A DNA stretch of 64,000 bases from an uncultured Lachnospiraceae bacterium (GTDB lineage: Bacteria; Bacillota; Clostridia; Lachnospirales; Lachnospiraceae): positions 1-64,000 of the forward strand of contig CADADA010000015.1 in the NCBI GenBank assembly GCA_902786515.1, in the 5' to 3' direction. The position numbers and the translations under genes were made by a program. The stretch's first letter is position 1; the number at the start of each line of letters is the position of its first letter. Below, in pieces: positions 9,051 through 18,174 of the stretch. A model generated the notes under the pieces. That model saw nothing but the letters and a program-made list of their open reading frames with translations, was not told the origin of the DNA and ran no database searches.

Positions 9051-10277
9051 ATGAAACATAGGTATGTAAAGCAGCTTGTTGGATTAAGTTTTGTATTTAT
9101 TCTATCGGTCATGACAGCATGCGGTGACAGTGAAGTAACGGGCAGGATATCCGGAGGAAGAGACGTTGCCAGACTGCCGGGGGCAGTCACATCGGGACAG
9201 ATTGAAAGCGTGACGGCAGCTTACGGAGAGCTTGCGGTTGTTACGGGATTGGACTCTGAGAATTCAATCATTACACTTAAGGTAATAGGGAAGAGGACGA
9301 TAGAACTCAGTTATTCAGGAGGAACGGATATCCGTGATGACATTGGCGAGGCTATTTCAATGACTCAGATTCAGATTGGTGAAGTAGTATTAATCGATTA
9401 TGAACCGGGTGTCAACAAGCTTACAGGAATGAGTATTTCCGGTGGTGAGTGGCACAAAGAAGTCAGTGGTGTCAATGTTAAGACGAAAGGTGCTTATGTA
9501 GAATATAAGGGCGATAAGTACACATATGACGATAATCTTGTGGTTATTTCAGATGGTGCAAGATGTGAGATTGAAGATATAGAGCAGATAGATGAACTGC
9601 TGATAAAAGGCAGGGATAAGAAGATAGATTCTATTATTGTCATGAACGGTCACGGATATTTACAATTGAAGGATACAAACTTTTATGAAGGAGGTATCAT
9701 AGAAGTTGGCAATAAGGTTATTACAGAGATAAAGCCGGAGATGAAACTGCTGGTTCCGGAAGGGACATACAGGCTTACTGTGACTAAGGATAAGAATACC
9801 GGCTCTAAGGAGATAACCGTAAAAAGAGGCTCTGAACAGGTGGTCAGCCTTTTACAGTTTCAGAGTGAGGGACAAAGGAATGGTAACATTGCATTTGTAA
9901 TTTCACCTGATGGAGCAAATCTTTATATAGACAAGAAGCAGATTTTGGATTATTCTAAAATGGTAGAGGTAACTTATGGTGAGCATGAGATTGTGGTGAC
10001 AGCGGACGGATATAAAACTTTCACGAGAACAGTTAATATTGATTCGGTTTATACTCCGATGGAGATTGAACTGGAAGAGATATATGATGATTCTGAGGAA
10101 AGTACGGATGCCGGTTCACTTAAGCAGACAGAAGAAGTCACGGCAGAGACAGCTGCACAAAAGTCAGATACTAATACAGAAACTAAGACAGAGATTAAGA
10201 CAGAGACTACAACGAAAACCAACACTGAGGCTACGACTGTCAATTTGACGGACATTGTCAGTGGTTTATTTCAATAA
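9051..10277 (+). CDS. PEGA-domain lipoprotein
   Basis: Predicted surface lipoprotein. With the start at 9051, served by TGGAGGC, the N-terminus is a signal peptide ending in a lipobox-like MTAC, so the Cys would be lipidated. The middle is beta-rich and not recognised. A PEGA domain (about residues 280-350) shows the typical end pattern GEHEIVVTADGYKTFTRTV. The last about 60 residues are rich in Thr, Glu and Lys, resembling a wall-spanning linker, and end in LTDIVSGLFQ. The upstream in-frame ATG at 9021 lacks a ribosome binding site. The downstream phosphohexomutase starts 26 bases later. Function unknown beyond likely envelope binding. Confidence 0.8.
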   Translation: MKHRYVKQLVGLSFVFILSVMTACGDSEVTGRISGGRDVARLPGAVTSGQIESVTAAYGELAVVTGLDSENSIITLKVIGKRTIELSYSGGTDIRDDIGEAISMTQIQIGEVVLIDYEPGVNKLTGMSISGGEWHKEVSGVNVKTKGAYVEYKGDKYTYDDNLVVISDGARCEIEDIEQIDELLIKGRDKKIDSIIVMNGHGYLQLKDTNFYEGGIIEVGNKVITEIKPEMKLLVPEGTYRLTVTKDKNTGSKEITVKRGSEQVVSLLQFQSEGQRNGNIAFVISPDGANLYIDKKQILDYSKMVEVTYGEHEIVVTADGYKTFTRTVNIDSVYTPMEIELEEIYDDSEESTDAGSLKQTEEVTAETAAQKSDTNTETKTEIKTETTTKTNTEATTVNLTDIVSGLFQ

Positions 10278-10303
10278 ATTAAAAAATACAGGAGGCAGTT
10301 ATA

Positions 10304-12037
10304 ATGGATTACAAGAAACTTTATGAGGAATGGCTTAGCAACCCATACTTTGATGAGACGACAAAGGCCGAGTTAAAGGCTATTGAGTCTGATGAGAATG
10401 AGATTAAGGAAAGATTCTATAAAGAATTAGAGTTTGGTACAGCCGGTCTTCGTGGTGTAATCGGAGCAGGAGTGAACAGAATGAATATATATACGGTTAG
10501 AAGGGCGACACAGGGTCTTGCTAACTATATATTAAAGCAGGGAAAACAGGATAAAGGCGTTGCCATCGCATTTGATTCAAGGAGAATGTCACCGGAATTT
10601 GCGGATGAGGCAGCACTTTGTCTTAATGCTAATGGTATTAAAGCATATGTTTTTGAGAGTTTGAGACCAACACCTGAGTTATCATTTGCTGTAAGAGAAC
10701 TTAACTGTATAGCCGGTATCAATATAACGGCAAGCCATAATCCACCAGAATATAACGGATATAAGGTTTATTGGGAAGACGGTGCCCAGATAACACCTCC
10801 TCATGATAGCGGAATTATGTCAGAAGTAAAGGCTGTGACAGATTTTGCATCAGTTAAGACAATGGATAAGGAAGAGGCCGAAAAAGCCGGACTTTACAAT
10901 GTTATTGGTAGTGCCATAGATGACAGATATATCGAAGAACTTAAAAAACAGGTTAAGTGTCCGGAGGCGATTAAGGAAGCACAGAAGGATATTACGATTG
11001 TATATACTCCATTACATGGTACAGGTAATATTCCTGCCCGCCGTATTTTAAAGGAGCTGGGATTTGAGAACGTATATGTGGTACCTGAACAGGAACTCCC
11101 TGACGGAGAATTCCCTACGGTAAGTTATCCGAATCCTGAGGCAGCAGAAGCGTTTGAGCTTGCTTTAAAACTTGCAAAGGAAAAAGATGCTGATCTGGTT
11201 CTTGCAACTGACCCTGATGCTGACAGACTTGGAGTGTACGTGAAGGATTCTAAGTCAGGAAATTATATTTCACTTACCGGAAACATGTCAGGATGCCTTC
11301 TTGCTGATTATGAGATTAATCAGATAAAAGAGCATGGTGGAATACCTGAAGATGGTGCACTTATTAAGACTATTGTTACGACAAATATGGCTGATGCCAT
11401 TGCTAAATATTATGGAGTCCAGCTGATAGAGGTATTGACAGGATTTAAGTACATAGGACAGCAGATACTGGGATTTGAAAATTCAGGAAAAGGTACATAC
11501 TTATTTGGATTTGAGGAAAGTTACGGCTGCCTTATCGGAACACATGCAAGAGATAAGGATGCGATTGTCGCAACGATGGCATTATGTGAGGCAGCGGCAT
11601 ATTACAAGACTAAGAATATGACTTTGTGGGATGCTATGGTAGCTATGTATGAAAAATATGGTTTCTACAAAGACGGTATACAGTCAATTACGCTTAAAGG
11701 TATCGAAGGTCTTGAAAAGATTCAGAAGATTTTAGATACTCTCAGAACAAATACACCGGATAAATTTGGTGATTACAAGGTATTGTCAGCAAGAGATTAT
11801 ATGGCTGATACAATTACTGATATTGAGACAGGCAAGGTTACTCCTACGGGACTTCCAAAGTCAAATGTAGTTTATTATGACCTTGAAGATGGTGCATGGC
11901 TGTGCGTAAGACCATCAGGTACTGAGCCTAAGGTTAAATTCTACTATGGTATCAAGGGAACATCTTTAGAGGATGCTGACGCAAAGTCAGAAAAACTTGG
12001 TAAAGAAGTTATTAATATGATTAATAATATGGTTTAA
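10304..12037 (+). CDS. Phospho-sugar mutase (phosphoglucomutase/phosphomannomutase)
   Basis: Alpha-D-phosphohexomutase of the long (577-residue) bacterial PgcA-like type, interconverting glucose-1-phosphate and glucose-6-phosphate (or mannose phosphates). The phosphoserine loop is TASHNPPEYNGYK (about 142-154), the metal loop is DPDADR (about 305-310), the sugar-binding loop is GFEESYG (about 404-410), and the phosphate-binding loop is RPSGTEPK near the C-terminus, so all four active-site elements are intact. AGGAGGC precedes the ATG. It likely feeds UDP-glucose and glycogen metabolism, in keeping with glgP in this window. Which sugar it prefers cannot be read from sequence alone. Confidence 0.95.
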   Translation: MDYKKLYEEWLSNPYFDETTKAELKAIESDENEIKERFYKELEFGTAGLRGVIGAGVNRMNIYTVRRATQGLANYILKQGKQDKGVAIAFDSRRMSPEFADEAALCLNANGIKAYVFESLRPTPELSFAVRELNCIAGINITASHNPPEYNGYKVYWEDGAQITPPHDSGIMSEVKAVTDFASVKTMDKEEAEKAGLYNVIGSAIDDRYIEELKKQVKCPEAIKEAQKDITIVYTPLHGTGNIPARRILKELGFENVYVVPEQELPDGEFPTVSYPNPEAAEAFELALKLAKEKDADLVLATDPDADRLGVYVKDSKSGNYISLTGNMSGCLLADYEINQIKEHGGIPEDGALIKTIVTTNMADAIAKYYGVQLIEVLTGFKYIGQQILGFENSGKGTYLFGFEESYGCLIGTHARDKDAIVATMALCEAAAYYKTKNMTLWDAMVAMYEKYGFYKDGIQSITLKGIEGLEKIQKILDTLRTNTPDKFGDYKVLSARDYMADTITDIETGKVTPTGLPKSNVVYYDLEDGAWLCVRPSGTEPKVKFYYGIKGTSLEDADAKSEKLGKEVINMINNMV

Positions 12038-12059
12038 TCGGAATACGGGGTGGAATGCG

Positions 12060-12449
12060 ATGGATTACGTATGGAAAGATAGAAAAAGAACAATATTCGG
12101 ACTTCCGTGGTCATTTACGGTTTACATGCTTACTGAAGAAAAATTTATCATTAAAACCGGATTTTTCAATATTCACGAAGAGGAAGTAAGACTTTACAGA
12201 ATTATGGACATGTCTCTGAACAGGTCATTGGGACAGAGAATATTCGGGCTGGGAACGATTCATGTTCACTCAGCAGACAGTCTTACACCGAATTTTGATG
12301 TAAAGAATATTAAAAAGTCAGATGAGATTAAGAATATGCTGTCTGACATGGTGGAAAAAGAACGTGTAAGGAGACGTGTATCAAGCAGGGAATACATGGT
12401 TGACGAGCATGATGAAGCGGATGATGATTATGACGATGATCATTCATAA
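12060..12449 (+). CDS. Bacterial PH-domain protein
   Basis: Small protein of 129 residues with a YdbS-like bacterial PH domain (bPH2). The core beta strands are visible as YMLTEEKFIIKTGFF, EEEVRLYRIMDMSL and QRIFGLGTIHVHSAD, the usual order for the family. The last about 25 residues are strongly acidic (Asp/Glu and His). It has no membrane segment, unlike many family members, so it is probably cytoplasmic. It starts 22 bases after the mutase stop and shares its transcript. Role unknown. Confidence 0.75.
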   Translation: MDYVWKDRKRTIFGLPWSFTVYMLTEEKFIIKTGFFNIHEEEVRLYRIMDMSLNRSLGQRIFGLGTIHVHSADSLTPNFDVKNIKKSDEIKNMLSDMVEKERVRRRVSSREYMVDEHDEADDDYDDDHS

Positions 12450-12488
12450 AAAATATGTGGCTGTACTTGTACAGCCACATATTTTTTA
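12450..12488 (+). terminator. Bidirectional terminator
   Basis: AATATGTGGCTGTAC and GTACAGCCACATATT form a perfect 15-bp stem with a two-base TT centre, flanked by A and T runs on both sides. It lies between convergent genes and can serve both strands. It slightly overlaps the last codon of the minus-strand lipoprotein gene. Confidence 0.85.
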
Positions 12489-13067
12489 TTCTGCAGCATC
12501 AGAGGTTTCTTCTTCTAAGGAGTAATTGCCATATTTAATTGAGTTAAATGAGGCAGTTACTTCATTTTCTAATTTATCGAAGTCCTTTTTCTCGGCAGCA
12601 AAAGTAAATACGTAAGCATGTTTGTCAATCACTGAAAAAATCTGCTTACAGTAAATATTCGTACCGCCATTTTCAGTGTGGGAAATGATATTATAAGATT
12701 TCTTGCCACCTATGGTTACCTGTTCACATTCATCGATAACATAACCCAAATCATTATATTGTTTAACAGAATCCTCCTTATAGGATTCCAGATTAGTATC
12801 TCCGTCCGATAAATCCTGAACAATGACGTTCAAAGATTCGGTGAAAGCATCATTGGTACTGTCTTTATATAAAAATGCTAAATCTGTATTTTCATTATCG
12901 GTTTTGGTCCAGTGATCGGTAAGTTCAATTTCATATCCGGTTCCGGTATGATAAACACCGTCTTCTATGACATAAGATGTGTCGGTGGTTCCGGAAGATG
13001 AAGATCCGCATGCTGAACATGTACATATAGCAGTAATCATCAAAAATACTAAAAATTTTTTCTTCAT
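12486..13067 (-). CDS. Lipoprotein of unknown function
   Basis: 193 residues from the ATG at 13067, which is served by GGAGG. The N-terminus (MKKKFLVFLMITAICTCSAC) is a lipoprotein signal peptide, followed by a Ser/Gly-rich spacer. The mature part has a repeated beta/alpha look with strands such as GYEIELTDHWTK, LNVIVQDL and HAYVFTFAAEKKDFDK. This resembles the PsbP/Mog1-like lipoprotein folds common in Firmicutes, but I do not claim the family. It is transcribed alone, convergent with the PH-domain gene. The end is acidic (EEETSDAAE). Confidence 0.72.
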   Translation of the reverse strand: MKKKFLVFLMITAICTCSACGSSSSGTTDTSYVIEDGVYHTGTGYEIELTDHWTKTDNENTDLAFLYKDSTNDAFTESLNVIVQDLSDGDTNLESYKEDSVKQYNDLGYVIDECEQVTIGGKKSYNIISHTENGGTNIYCKQIFSVIDKHAYVFTFAAEKKDFDKLENEVTASFNSIKYGNYSLEEETSDAAE

Positions 13068-13202
13068 AAAATCCTCCATAGTTAAATATAAGATACTCAA
13101 AGTTTATAAAAAATTGATGAAAATGTCAACCGACACGGTAATAAATGTGCAGTAAATTTCATAATCATATATAGATAAAACTAGATTGTGAATGGAGGCT
13201 GT

Positions 13203-13622
13203 ATGAAAAAATTATATGTTGTATGTGCGTTGTTTGCAGTATGTATGCTTACCGGTTGCGATATGGATAAAATGATACATAAAAAGGATGATACAGTTGA
13301 AAAGAAGGATATAGAATATACAGTAGTGGAAGATGCGGATGTGCCGCCGGAGTTTCTCGAAATTATAAATGAGAAAAAAGAAGATAAATTCCAGACAACA
13401 TTTTCAGATAAAGAATTTTTATACATAGGTGTAGGCTATGGACAGCAGCCTACAAGTGGATATTGTATCAGTGTGGAAGATATCTGGCAGACAGATGACA
13501 GTATAGATGTTACGCTTGGATTTGACGGACCGGACAGCAATGAGCAGATTATAGAAGAATTTACATATCCGTACATCGTATTAAAAGTTGAAAATACTGA
13601 AAAACAGGTAAATATATATTAA
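13203..13622 (+). CDS. PrcB-domain lipoprotein
   Basis: 139 residues. The ATG at 13203 is chosen because TGGAGG lies just before it. The N-terminus has a signal peptide with a lipobox (CMLTGC), so this is a membrane-anchored surface protein. The C-terminal half matches the PrcB C-terminal domain (PF14343) in pattern: FLYIGVGYGQQPTSGYCI, then TYPYIVLKVE. In Treponema PrcB is a subunit of a protease complex, but here no protease partner is adjacent. It starts 14 bases before the SipL-like gene, so they are probably co-transcribed. Confidence 0.78.
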   Translation: MKKLYVVCALFAVCMLTGCDMDKMIHKKDDTVEKKDIEYTVVEDADVPPEFLEIINEKKEDKFQTTFSDKEFLYIGVGYGQQPTSGYCISVEDIWQTDDSIDVTLGFDGPDSNEQIIEEFTYPYIVLKVENTEKQVNIY

Positions 13623-13636
13623 TAGTGGAGGGGAAT

Positions 13637-15193
13637 ATGGAGTTATTAACAAAAAACGTATATCTAAACAGGCAGAAAGGGAAAATTATCACACAGATAA
13701 CATTGGAAAATGATTTTAATGTGTCGGATATCAACCCTGACGTAGAAGATATCATTACTGAAACGAGCCATGTAAAGATAGATGGCATTAAAATATTTAA
13801 CGGAAAGGCGGAAATCAGTGGAAGACTCGTGATACGAATTTTATATGTATCAGGAAAGGACAAAGGAATGCCGGCGTGCATGGAAATGGAACTTCCGTTT
13901 GTGGAACCGGTTAATATGGATATGCTGCAGGATGGTGATACCGTCAGAGTAGACTATGAGATAGATGATGTAAAAATCAGAATTATAAATTCCAGAAAAA
14001 TAAGTGTTAAAGCAATTGTATCATTTAAACTTGATGCCGAATGTATATACAATATGGAAATCGGATTAGAACCAAAGGATAAAAATGATTCAGAATATAT
14101 TCAAAAACAATTCAGGATGATGCAGATTTTTTCAAAAAAGGGAGATGTGTACAGAGTCAAGGAAGAAGTGGAGTTGTCAGGCGGAAAACCGAATATTGGA
14201 AATATTCTGTGGAAAAACGTGGACGTTCGTAACTGTCAGACCAGACTCATGGAGAATAAAATCAGTCTTACAGGTGAGATTGCATTATTTATCATATATA
14301 CTCCGGAAGAAGAAAATCTTCCGACACAGTGGGTAGACAGCGTGATACATTTCAGCGGAGTGGTTGACTGCGAAGGCTGCAATGAGGAAATGATACATGA
14401 CATTATTGTAACGCCTATGGAAATAAACGTTGACATAAAACCGGATTATGACGGCGAACAGAGAATACTTGAGGTGGATGCGGTGCTGGGACTTGATATG
14501 AGAGTATATGAAGAGGACAGCATGGACATATTACTTGATATATATTCTCCTACCATGGAACTTGTGACTGAAAAGAAAAACGCGGTTGGAGAAAGAATTA
14601 TATTGAAAAATAATTCGAAGTGTAAAATAACAGATAAGGTTGAAGTGGATTCATCGAAGGGAAAAATCCTGCAAATATGTAATACAACAGGGAAAGTATC
14701 AATCGATGAAATTACAAAGGTAGAAGATGGTGTCAACATAGAGGGTGCTCTTGAAGTGACAATATTATACATATCGGGTAATGATAACAGACCGTTTTGC
14801 AGTGAAAAAGCGGTGATACCATTTAGTCATACCGTGGATGTCAAGGGAATAGGTGACAATATGGAATTCAGCGTAAAACACGGTCTGGAACAATTGAATT
14901 CTGTGATGATATCGGAAAATGAAGTGGAAGTGAAAGTGGTAGTTGCCATAGATGTAACGGTATTTTGCAGGGTCGATGAGCCGGTTATTGTGAGTATTAC
15001 TGAGCAGGAGCAGAATATAGAAGAATTGAAAAAGATGCCGGGAATTGTGATTTACAGAGCTGATGCCGGAGAAAATCTGTGGGCAATTGCAAAAAAATAC
15101 CATACTACCGTAAGTTCGTTAAAAGAGCTGAATGGAATCACAGAAGATGAGCTGGCACAGGGACAGTCGGTATTAGTTGTAAAAACGGTGTAG
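13637..15193 (+). CDS. sipL: SipL-like spore protein (SPOCS/DUF3794 repeats plus LysM)
   Basis: 518 residues from the ATG at 13637, served by GGAGGGG; the upstream GTG at 13625 overlaps that site. The protein holds repeated SPOCS (DUF3794) domains, recognisable as ISGRLVIRILYVSG and IEGALEVTILYISGN, and a single C-terminal LysM domain (about 470-518: RADAGENLWAIAKKYHTT). This order and length match SipL, the clostridial protein that binds SpoIVA and anchors the spore coat basement layer at the forespore surface. Expression in the mother cell is expected from the family. Close paralogues exist in some species, so SipL itself is likely rather than proven. Confidence 0.85.
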   Translation: MELLTKNVYLNRQKGKIITQITLENDFNVSDINPDVEDIITETSHVKIDGIKIFNGKAEISGRLVIRILYVSGKDKGMPACMEMELPFVEPVNMDMLQDGDTVRVDYEIDDVKIRIINSRKISVKAIVSFKLDAECIYNMEIGLEPKDKNDSEYIQKQFRMMQIFSKKGDVYRVKEEVELSGGKPNIGNILWKNVDVRNCQTRLMENKISLTGEIALFIIYTPEEENLPTQWVDSVIHFSGVVDCEGCNEEMIHDIIVTPMEINVDIKPDYDGEQRILEVDAVLGLDMRVYEEDSMDILLDIYSPTMELVTEKKNAVGERIILKNNSKCKITDKVEVDSSKGKILQICNTTGKVSIDEITKVEDGVNIEGALEVTILYISGNDNRPFCSEKAVIPFSHTVDVKGIGDNMEFSVKHGLEQLNSVMISENEVEVKVVVAIDVTVFCRVDEPVIVSITEQEQNIEELKKMPGIVIYRADAGENLWAIAKKYHTTVSSLKELNGITEDELAQGQSVLVVKTV

Positions 15194-15210
15194 GAAAATC
15201 TTTTTGCTGA

Positions 15211-15240
15211 CAGGCAGCTGTGTTGAGTGGCTGCCTGTTT
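15211..15240 (+). terminator. Terminator after the SipL-like gene
   Basis: CAGGCAGC at 15211-15218 pairs with GCTGCCTG at 15230-15237, loop of 11 bases, followed by TTT. It ends the PrcB/SipL transcript. Confidence 0.7.
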
Positions 15241-15326
15241 ATATTAAGTTGTCGACATAATTAGTAATTTCTGCTATTCTTATATCTGTATTATAAATGT
15301 TAAATTAAAAAAGGTTAAGGTGTATT

Positions 15327-15935
15327 ATGTTAATTAAAATATGTGGCATTACGGATGTATCTGAGGCGGAAATTCTGAATAAATATGAAGTAGATTTTGC
15401 TGGCATGGTTTTGTTTTTTCCTAAAAGCAAAAGGAATATTACGTTAAGCAGAGCAAGGGAAATAATATCGGTGCTTGGAGAGAATATTAAAAAAGTGGCA
15501 GTGGTTGTTTCACCAACAGTTGAACAGATTGAAGAAATACAGAAAGCCCCATTTGATTATGTTCAGATTCATGGAGAGATGACAGAGCAGGTTCTTGATG
15601 TAATAACATTGCCGGTGCTAAAGGCTTTTAATGTGTCAGATATGGGTAGATATAAAGAATACCATGATAATGATAAAATAAAAGGATATGTGTTTGATGC
15701 TGTAGAAGCAGGAAGTGGAAAATGTTTTGACTGGAGTCTTGTGAACGACATACCAAGAGATGAAAAATTATTTATTCTGGCGGGCGGATTAAAACCGGAA
15801 AATGTTTCGGAAGCTATAAAATATGTAAAACCGGACGGAGTTGATGTCTCTTCAGGGGTGGAGAATGAAAATGGGAAAGGAAAGAATGAAGATAAAATCA
15901 GGAAATTTGTAAACGCAGTAAAAGATTATGCTTGA
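15327..15935 (+). CDS. trpF: Phosphoribosylanthranilate isomerase
   Basis: TIM-barrel enzyme of the tryptophan pathway that converts N-(5-phosphoribosyl)anthranilate to the carboxyphenylaminodeoxyribulose phosphate. It begins LIKICGITD, with the catalytic Cys and KxCG pattern intact, and the C-terminal phosphate-binding stretch FILAGGLKPENV followed by GVDVSSGVEN is typical. At 202 residues it is full length. It is not in a trp operon: its neighbours are a spore protein and an ABC exporter, and no other trp gene but a distant trpB2 appears here. It could supply a dispersed pathway. The gene has its own ribosome binding site (AAGGTTAAGGTG). Confidence 0.92.
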   Translation: MLIKICGITDVSEAEILNKYEVDFAGMVLFFPKSKRNITLSRAREIISVLGENIKKVAVVVSPTVEQIEEIQKAPFDYVQIHGEMTEQVLDVITLPVLKAFNVSDMGRYKEYHDNDKIKGYVFDAVEAGSGKCFDWSLVNDIPRDEKLFILAGGLKPENVSEAIKYVKPDGVDVSSGVENENGKGKNEDKIRKFVNAVKDYA

Positions 15936-16005
15936 CAAATATATAAAAATGTAATATTGTATTAATTAAATAATACAAGATAAATAGAAAGGAGGAATTG
16001 CACAA

Positions 16006-16722
16006 TTGGAACCTTTAATCGAAATTAAAGATATGATGAAGATATATAATCCCGGAGAAAATGAAGTACATGCACTTGATGGGATTAATCTTACCATCAA
16101 CAAAGGGGAATTTGTAGCCATAATCGGACAATCAGGTTCAGGTAAGTCAACCTTGATGAACATGATTGGATGTCTTGATGTTCCTACATCGGGGACATAT
16201 TTTTTGAATGGGAAGAACGTAGAAAAGATGAAGGATGACAGACTATCAGAGATTAGGAACGAAGAGATAGGATTTATATTTCAGGGATTTAACCTGATAG
16301 ACAATCTGACGGCATTGGAAAATGTTGAACTTCCTCTTATATATAGAAAAGTACCAGGACCTGAAAGACACAGACTGTCAAAAGAGGCGTTACAAAAAGT
16401 AGGACTCGAACACAGGATGGATCACAGACCATCTCAGATGTCAGGAGGTCAGCAACAGAGAGTTGCGATAGCCAGAGCATTGGCGGCAAAGCCACCGGTT
16501 ATACTGGCAGACGAGCCTACGGGAAATCTTGATTCAAAATCAAGCAAGGAGATTATGACAATTTTGAGAGAGCTGCACAAAGACGGACGAACAGTTATAT
16601 TAATCACACATGATGATGGGATTGCGTCGTCGGCGAACAGAATTATCAGGATTATGGATGGAAAGATAGAGGCAGATATTGATAACAAAGGAGTTAAAGA
16701 TAATGAAAAAGAAGAAGTTTAA
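16006..16722 (+). CDS. ABC transporter ATPase, MacB/LolD type
   Basis: 238-residue nucleotide-binding subunit. The Walker A motif is GQSGSGKST, the signature is MSGGQQQR and Walker B is VILADEPTG, followed by the H-loop ITHDD, so it should be active. The first codon is TTG at 16006 after AAAGGAGG. It overlaps the adaptor gene by 20 bases and the permease follows, forming a tripartite MacA-MacB-like set in which ATPase and permease are separate proteins. In Gram-positive bacteria such sets export peptides or antimicrobials or respond to envelope stress, but the substrate is unknown. No two-component system is adjacent. Confidence 0.93.
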   Translation: MEPLIEIKDMMKIYNPGENEVHALDGINLTINKGEFVAIIGQSGSGKSTLMNMIGCLDVPTSGTYFLNGKNVEKMKDDRLSEIRNEEIGFIFQGFNLIDNLTALENVELPLIYRKVPGPERHRLSKEALQKVGLEHRMDHRPSQMSGGQQQRVAIARALAAKPPVILADEPTGNLDSKSSKEIMTILRELHKDGRTVILITHDDGIASSANRIIRIMDGKIEADIDNKGVKDNEKEEV

Positions 16723-18160
16723 TCCGGCGATAATTATTATACCGGTTGTTGTTATTGTATTAGTTGTATTAGTAGCTGTTATGCGTAAAGTACAATCGTC
16801 TGTGAATAACGTGACATATGTTACAGTAACAGATGCAAAAAAAGATAATATAAAATCTGTTGTAGATACTACAGGTACAATTGGCAGTGAGATTAATATG
16901 GAATACATATCACCTGTAAATGCAAAGGTTGCAAGTGTAAATGTGTCTGTAGGACAGGCAGTCAAAGCAGGCGACAGTTTATTAACTTACGATATTGAAG
17001 ATTTACAGGAAGCATATGATCTGGCATCATTGCAGAATCTTTCTGAACAGGCAAGCACCAATAATACAATACATTCAAGCGATGAGAGTGCTGAAAAAGC
17101 CCGTGATGCGGAGCGAAGAATTAATGAGTATAATTCAAAAATAGATTCTAAAAAATCAGAGATTGATGCACTTAAAAATGAATTGGCAAATTTTGAATTA
17201 TCAGAAGCTGACAGATATAAAAAACAGCAGTCTCTTGAGGATAGAACGTTAGAGCTTCAGGAGTTACAGGCACAGCTTGAAGGAGCGAAAGCAGAAAAAG
17301 AAGCAGCGCAGGCAGGTATCATGTCAGAGGATCAGCGTCAGAGCCTTGAATATAGTATGAAAGTATCAGGTTTTAGTGTTACGGATGCGGAGAATAATCT
17401 GAATACGGCAAAAGCAGGTATTGTAGCCGAGTATGATGGTATAGTAACAGAGATAAGTGTGACCTCCGGTTCAATGGCGTCACAGGGACAGACTATGATA
17501 GTTATAGCAAGAACCAGCGATATGAAGGTGGATTTTTCCATTTCAAAATATGATCTTGCTGATATAGAACTTGGGCAGAAAGTTGCAGTTAAGGTATTGG
17601 GACATGATTATGAAGGAACGGTAAGCAGTATCAGCAAAGTAGCAGTCACACAGCAAAGTGGCCTCAGTTCCGCAGCTTCAGCCGCCATGGTGCCGGCACA
17701 GGTACATATCGATAATCCGGATGATAAACTTGTCATTGGAATTGATGCAGAACTCAGCATAACGACAGGAGAGTCAAGTGATGCCGTAGTTGTACCGGCT
17801 GCAACGGTAAATCAGGATAAAGAAGGAACTTTTGTATATTCTTACGGGAATGGTAAAGTTGTCAGAAAAGAAGTGAAAGTAGGAATTATTTCTGATGAAT
17901 ATGCTGAGATTCTTGAGGGAATTTCGGAGGGAGATCCGGTTGTGACAGAAGTTGACATGACGATAAAAGATGGACTTGAAGCTGAGACATTGAAGGCAAA
18001 GGACACAGGAAAAGATAAAGAAAAAGATTCTGAAGATTCATCGGCAGAAGGAGTTGCAGAAGAAGCCTCATCGGCAGAGGGAGCTGCTGAAGAAACTGCA
18101 CCAGCAAATGAAGAAGAATCAGTACCTGCAGCCTCAGAAGCATCTTCTGCGGCAGAATAG
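16703..18160 (+). CDS. MacA-like membrane-fusion adaptor protein
   Basis: 485 residues from ATG 16703; the earlier in-frame ATG at 16679 lies inside the ATPase gene without a good ribosome binding site, while GGAG stands before 16703. One N-terminal transmembrane helix (about 7-28) is followed by the half-lipoyl domain (YISPVNAKVASVNVSVGQAVKAGD), a coiled-coil hairpin (about 105-215, rich in Lys/Glu/Gln), the second lipoyl half (GIVAEYDGIVTEISVTSG) and the beta-barrel. The last about 50 residues are a low-complexity Ala/Ser/Glu tail, unusual for the family. It links the ABC transporter to the cell exterior. Same operon as its neighbours. Confidence 0.9.
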   Translation: MKKKKFNPAIIIIPVVVIVLVVLVAVMRKVQSSVNNVTYVTVTDAKKDNIKSVVDTTGTIGSEINMEYISPVNAKVASVNVSVGQAVKAGDSLLTYDIEDLQEAYDLASLQNLSEQASTNNTIHSSDESAEKARDAERRINEYNSKIDSKKSEIDALKNELANFELSEADRYKKQQSLEDRTLELQELQAQLEGAKAEKEAAQAGIMSEDQRQSLEYSMKVSGFSVTDAENNLNTAKAGIVAEYDGIVTEISVTSGSMASQGQTMIVIARTSDMKVDFSISKYDLADIELGQKVAVKVLGHDYEGTVSSISKVAVTQQSGLSSAASAAMVPAQVHIDNPDDKLVIGIDAELSITTGESSDAVVVPAATVNQDKEGTFVYSYGNGKVVRKEVKVGIISDEYAEILEGISEGDPVVTEVDMTIKDGLEAETLKAKDTGKDKEKDSEDSSAEGVAEEASSAEGAAEETAPANEEESVPAASEASSAAE

Positions 18161-18174
18161 GATGGTGAATGCAC

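Noticed and set aside
13131..13186. Sought a sigma-factor promoter for the PrcB/SipL pair
   Set aside because: No convincing -35/-10 or sporulation sigma box could be picked; the region is AT-rich and ambiguous.
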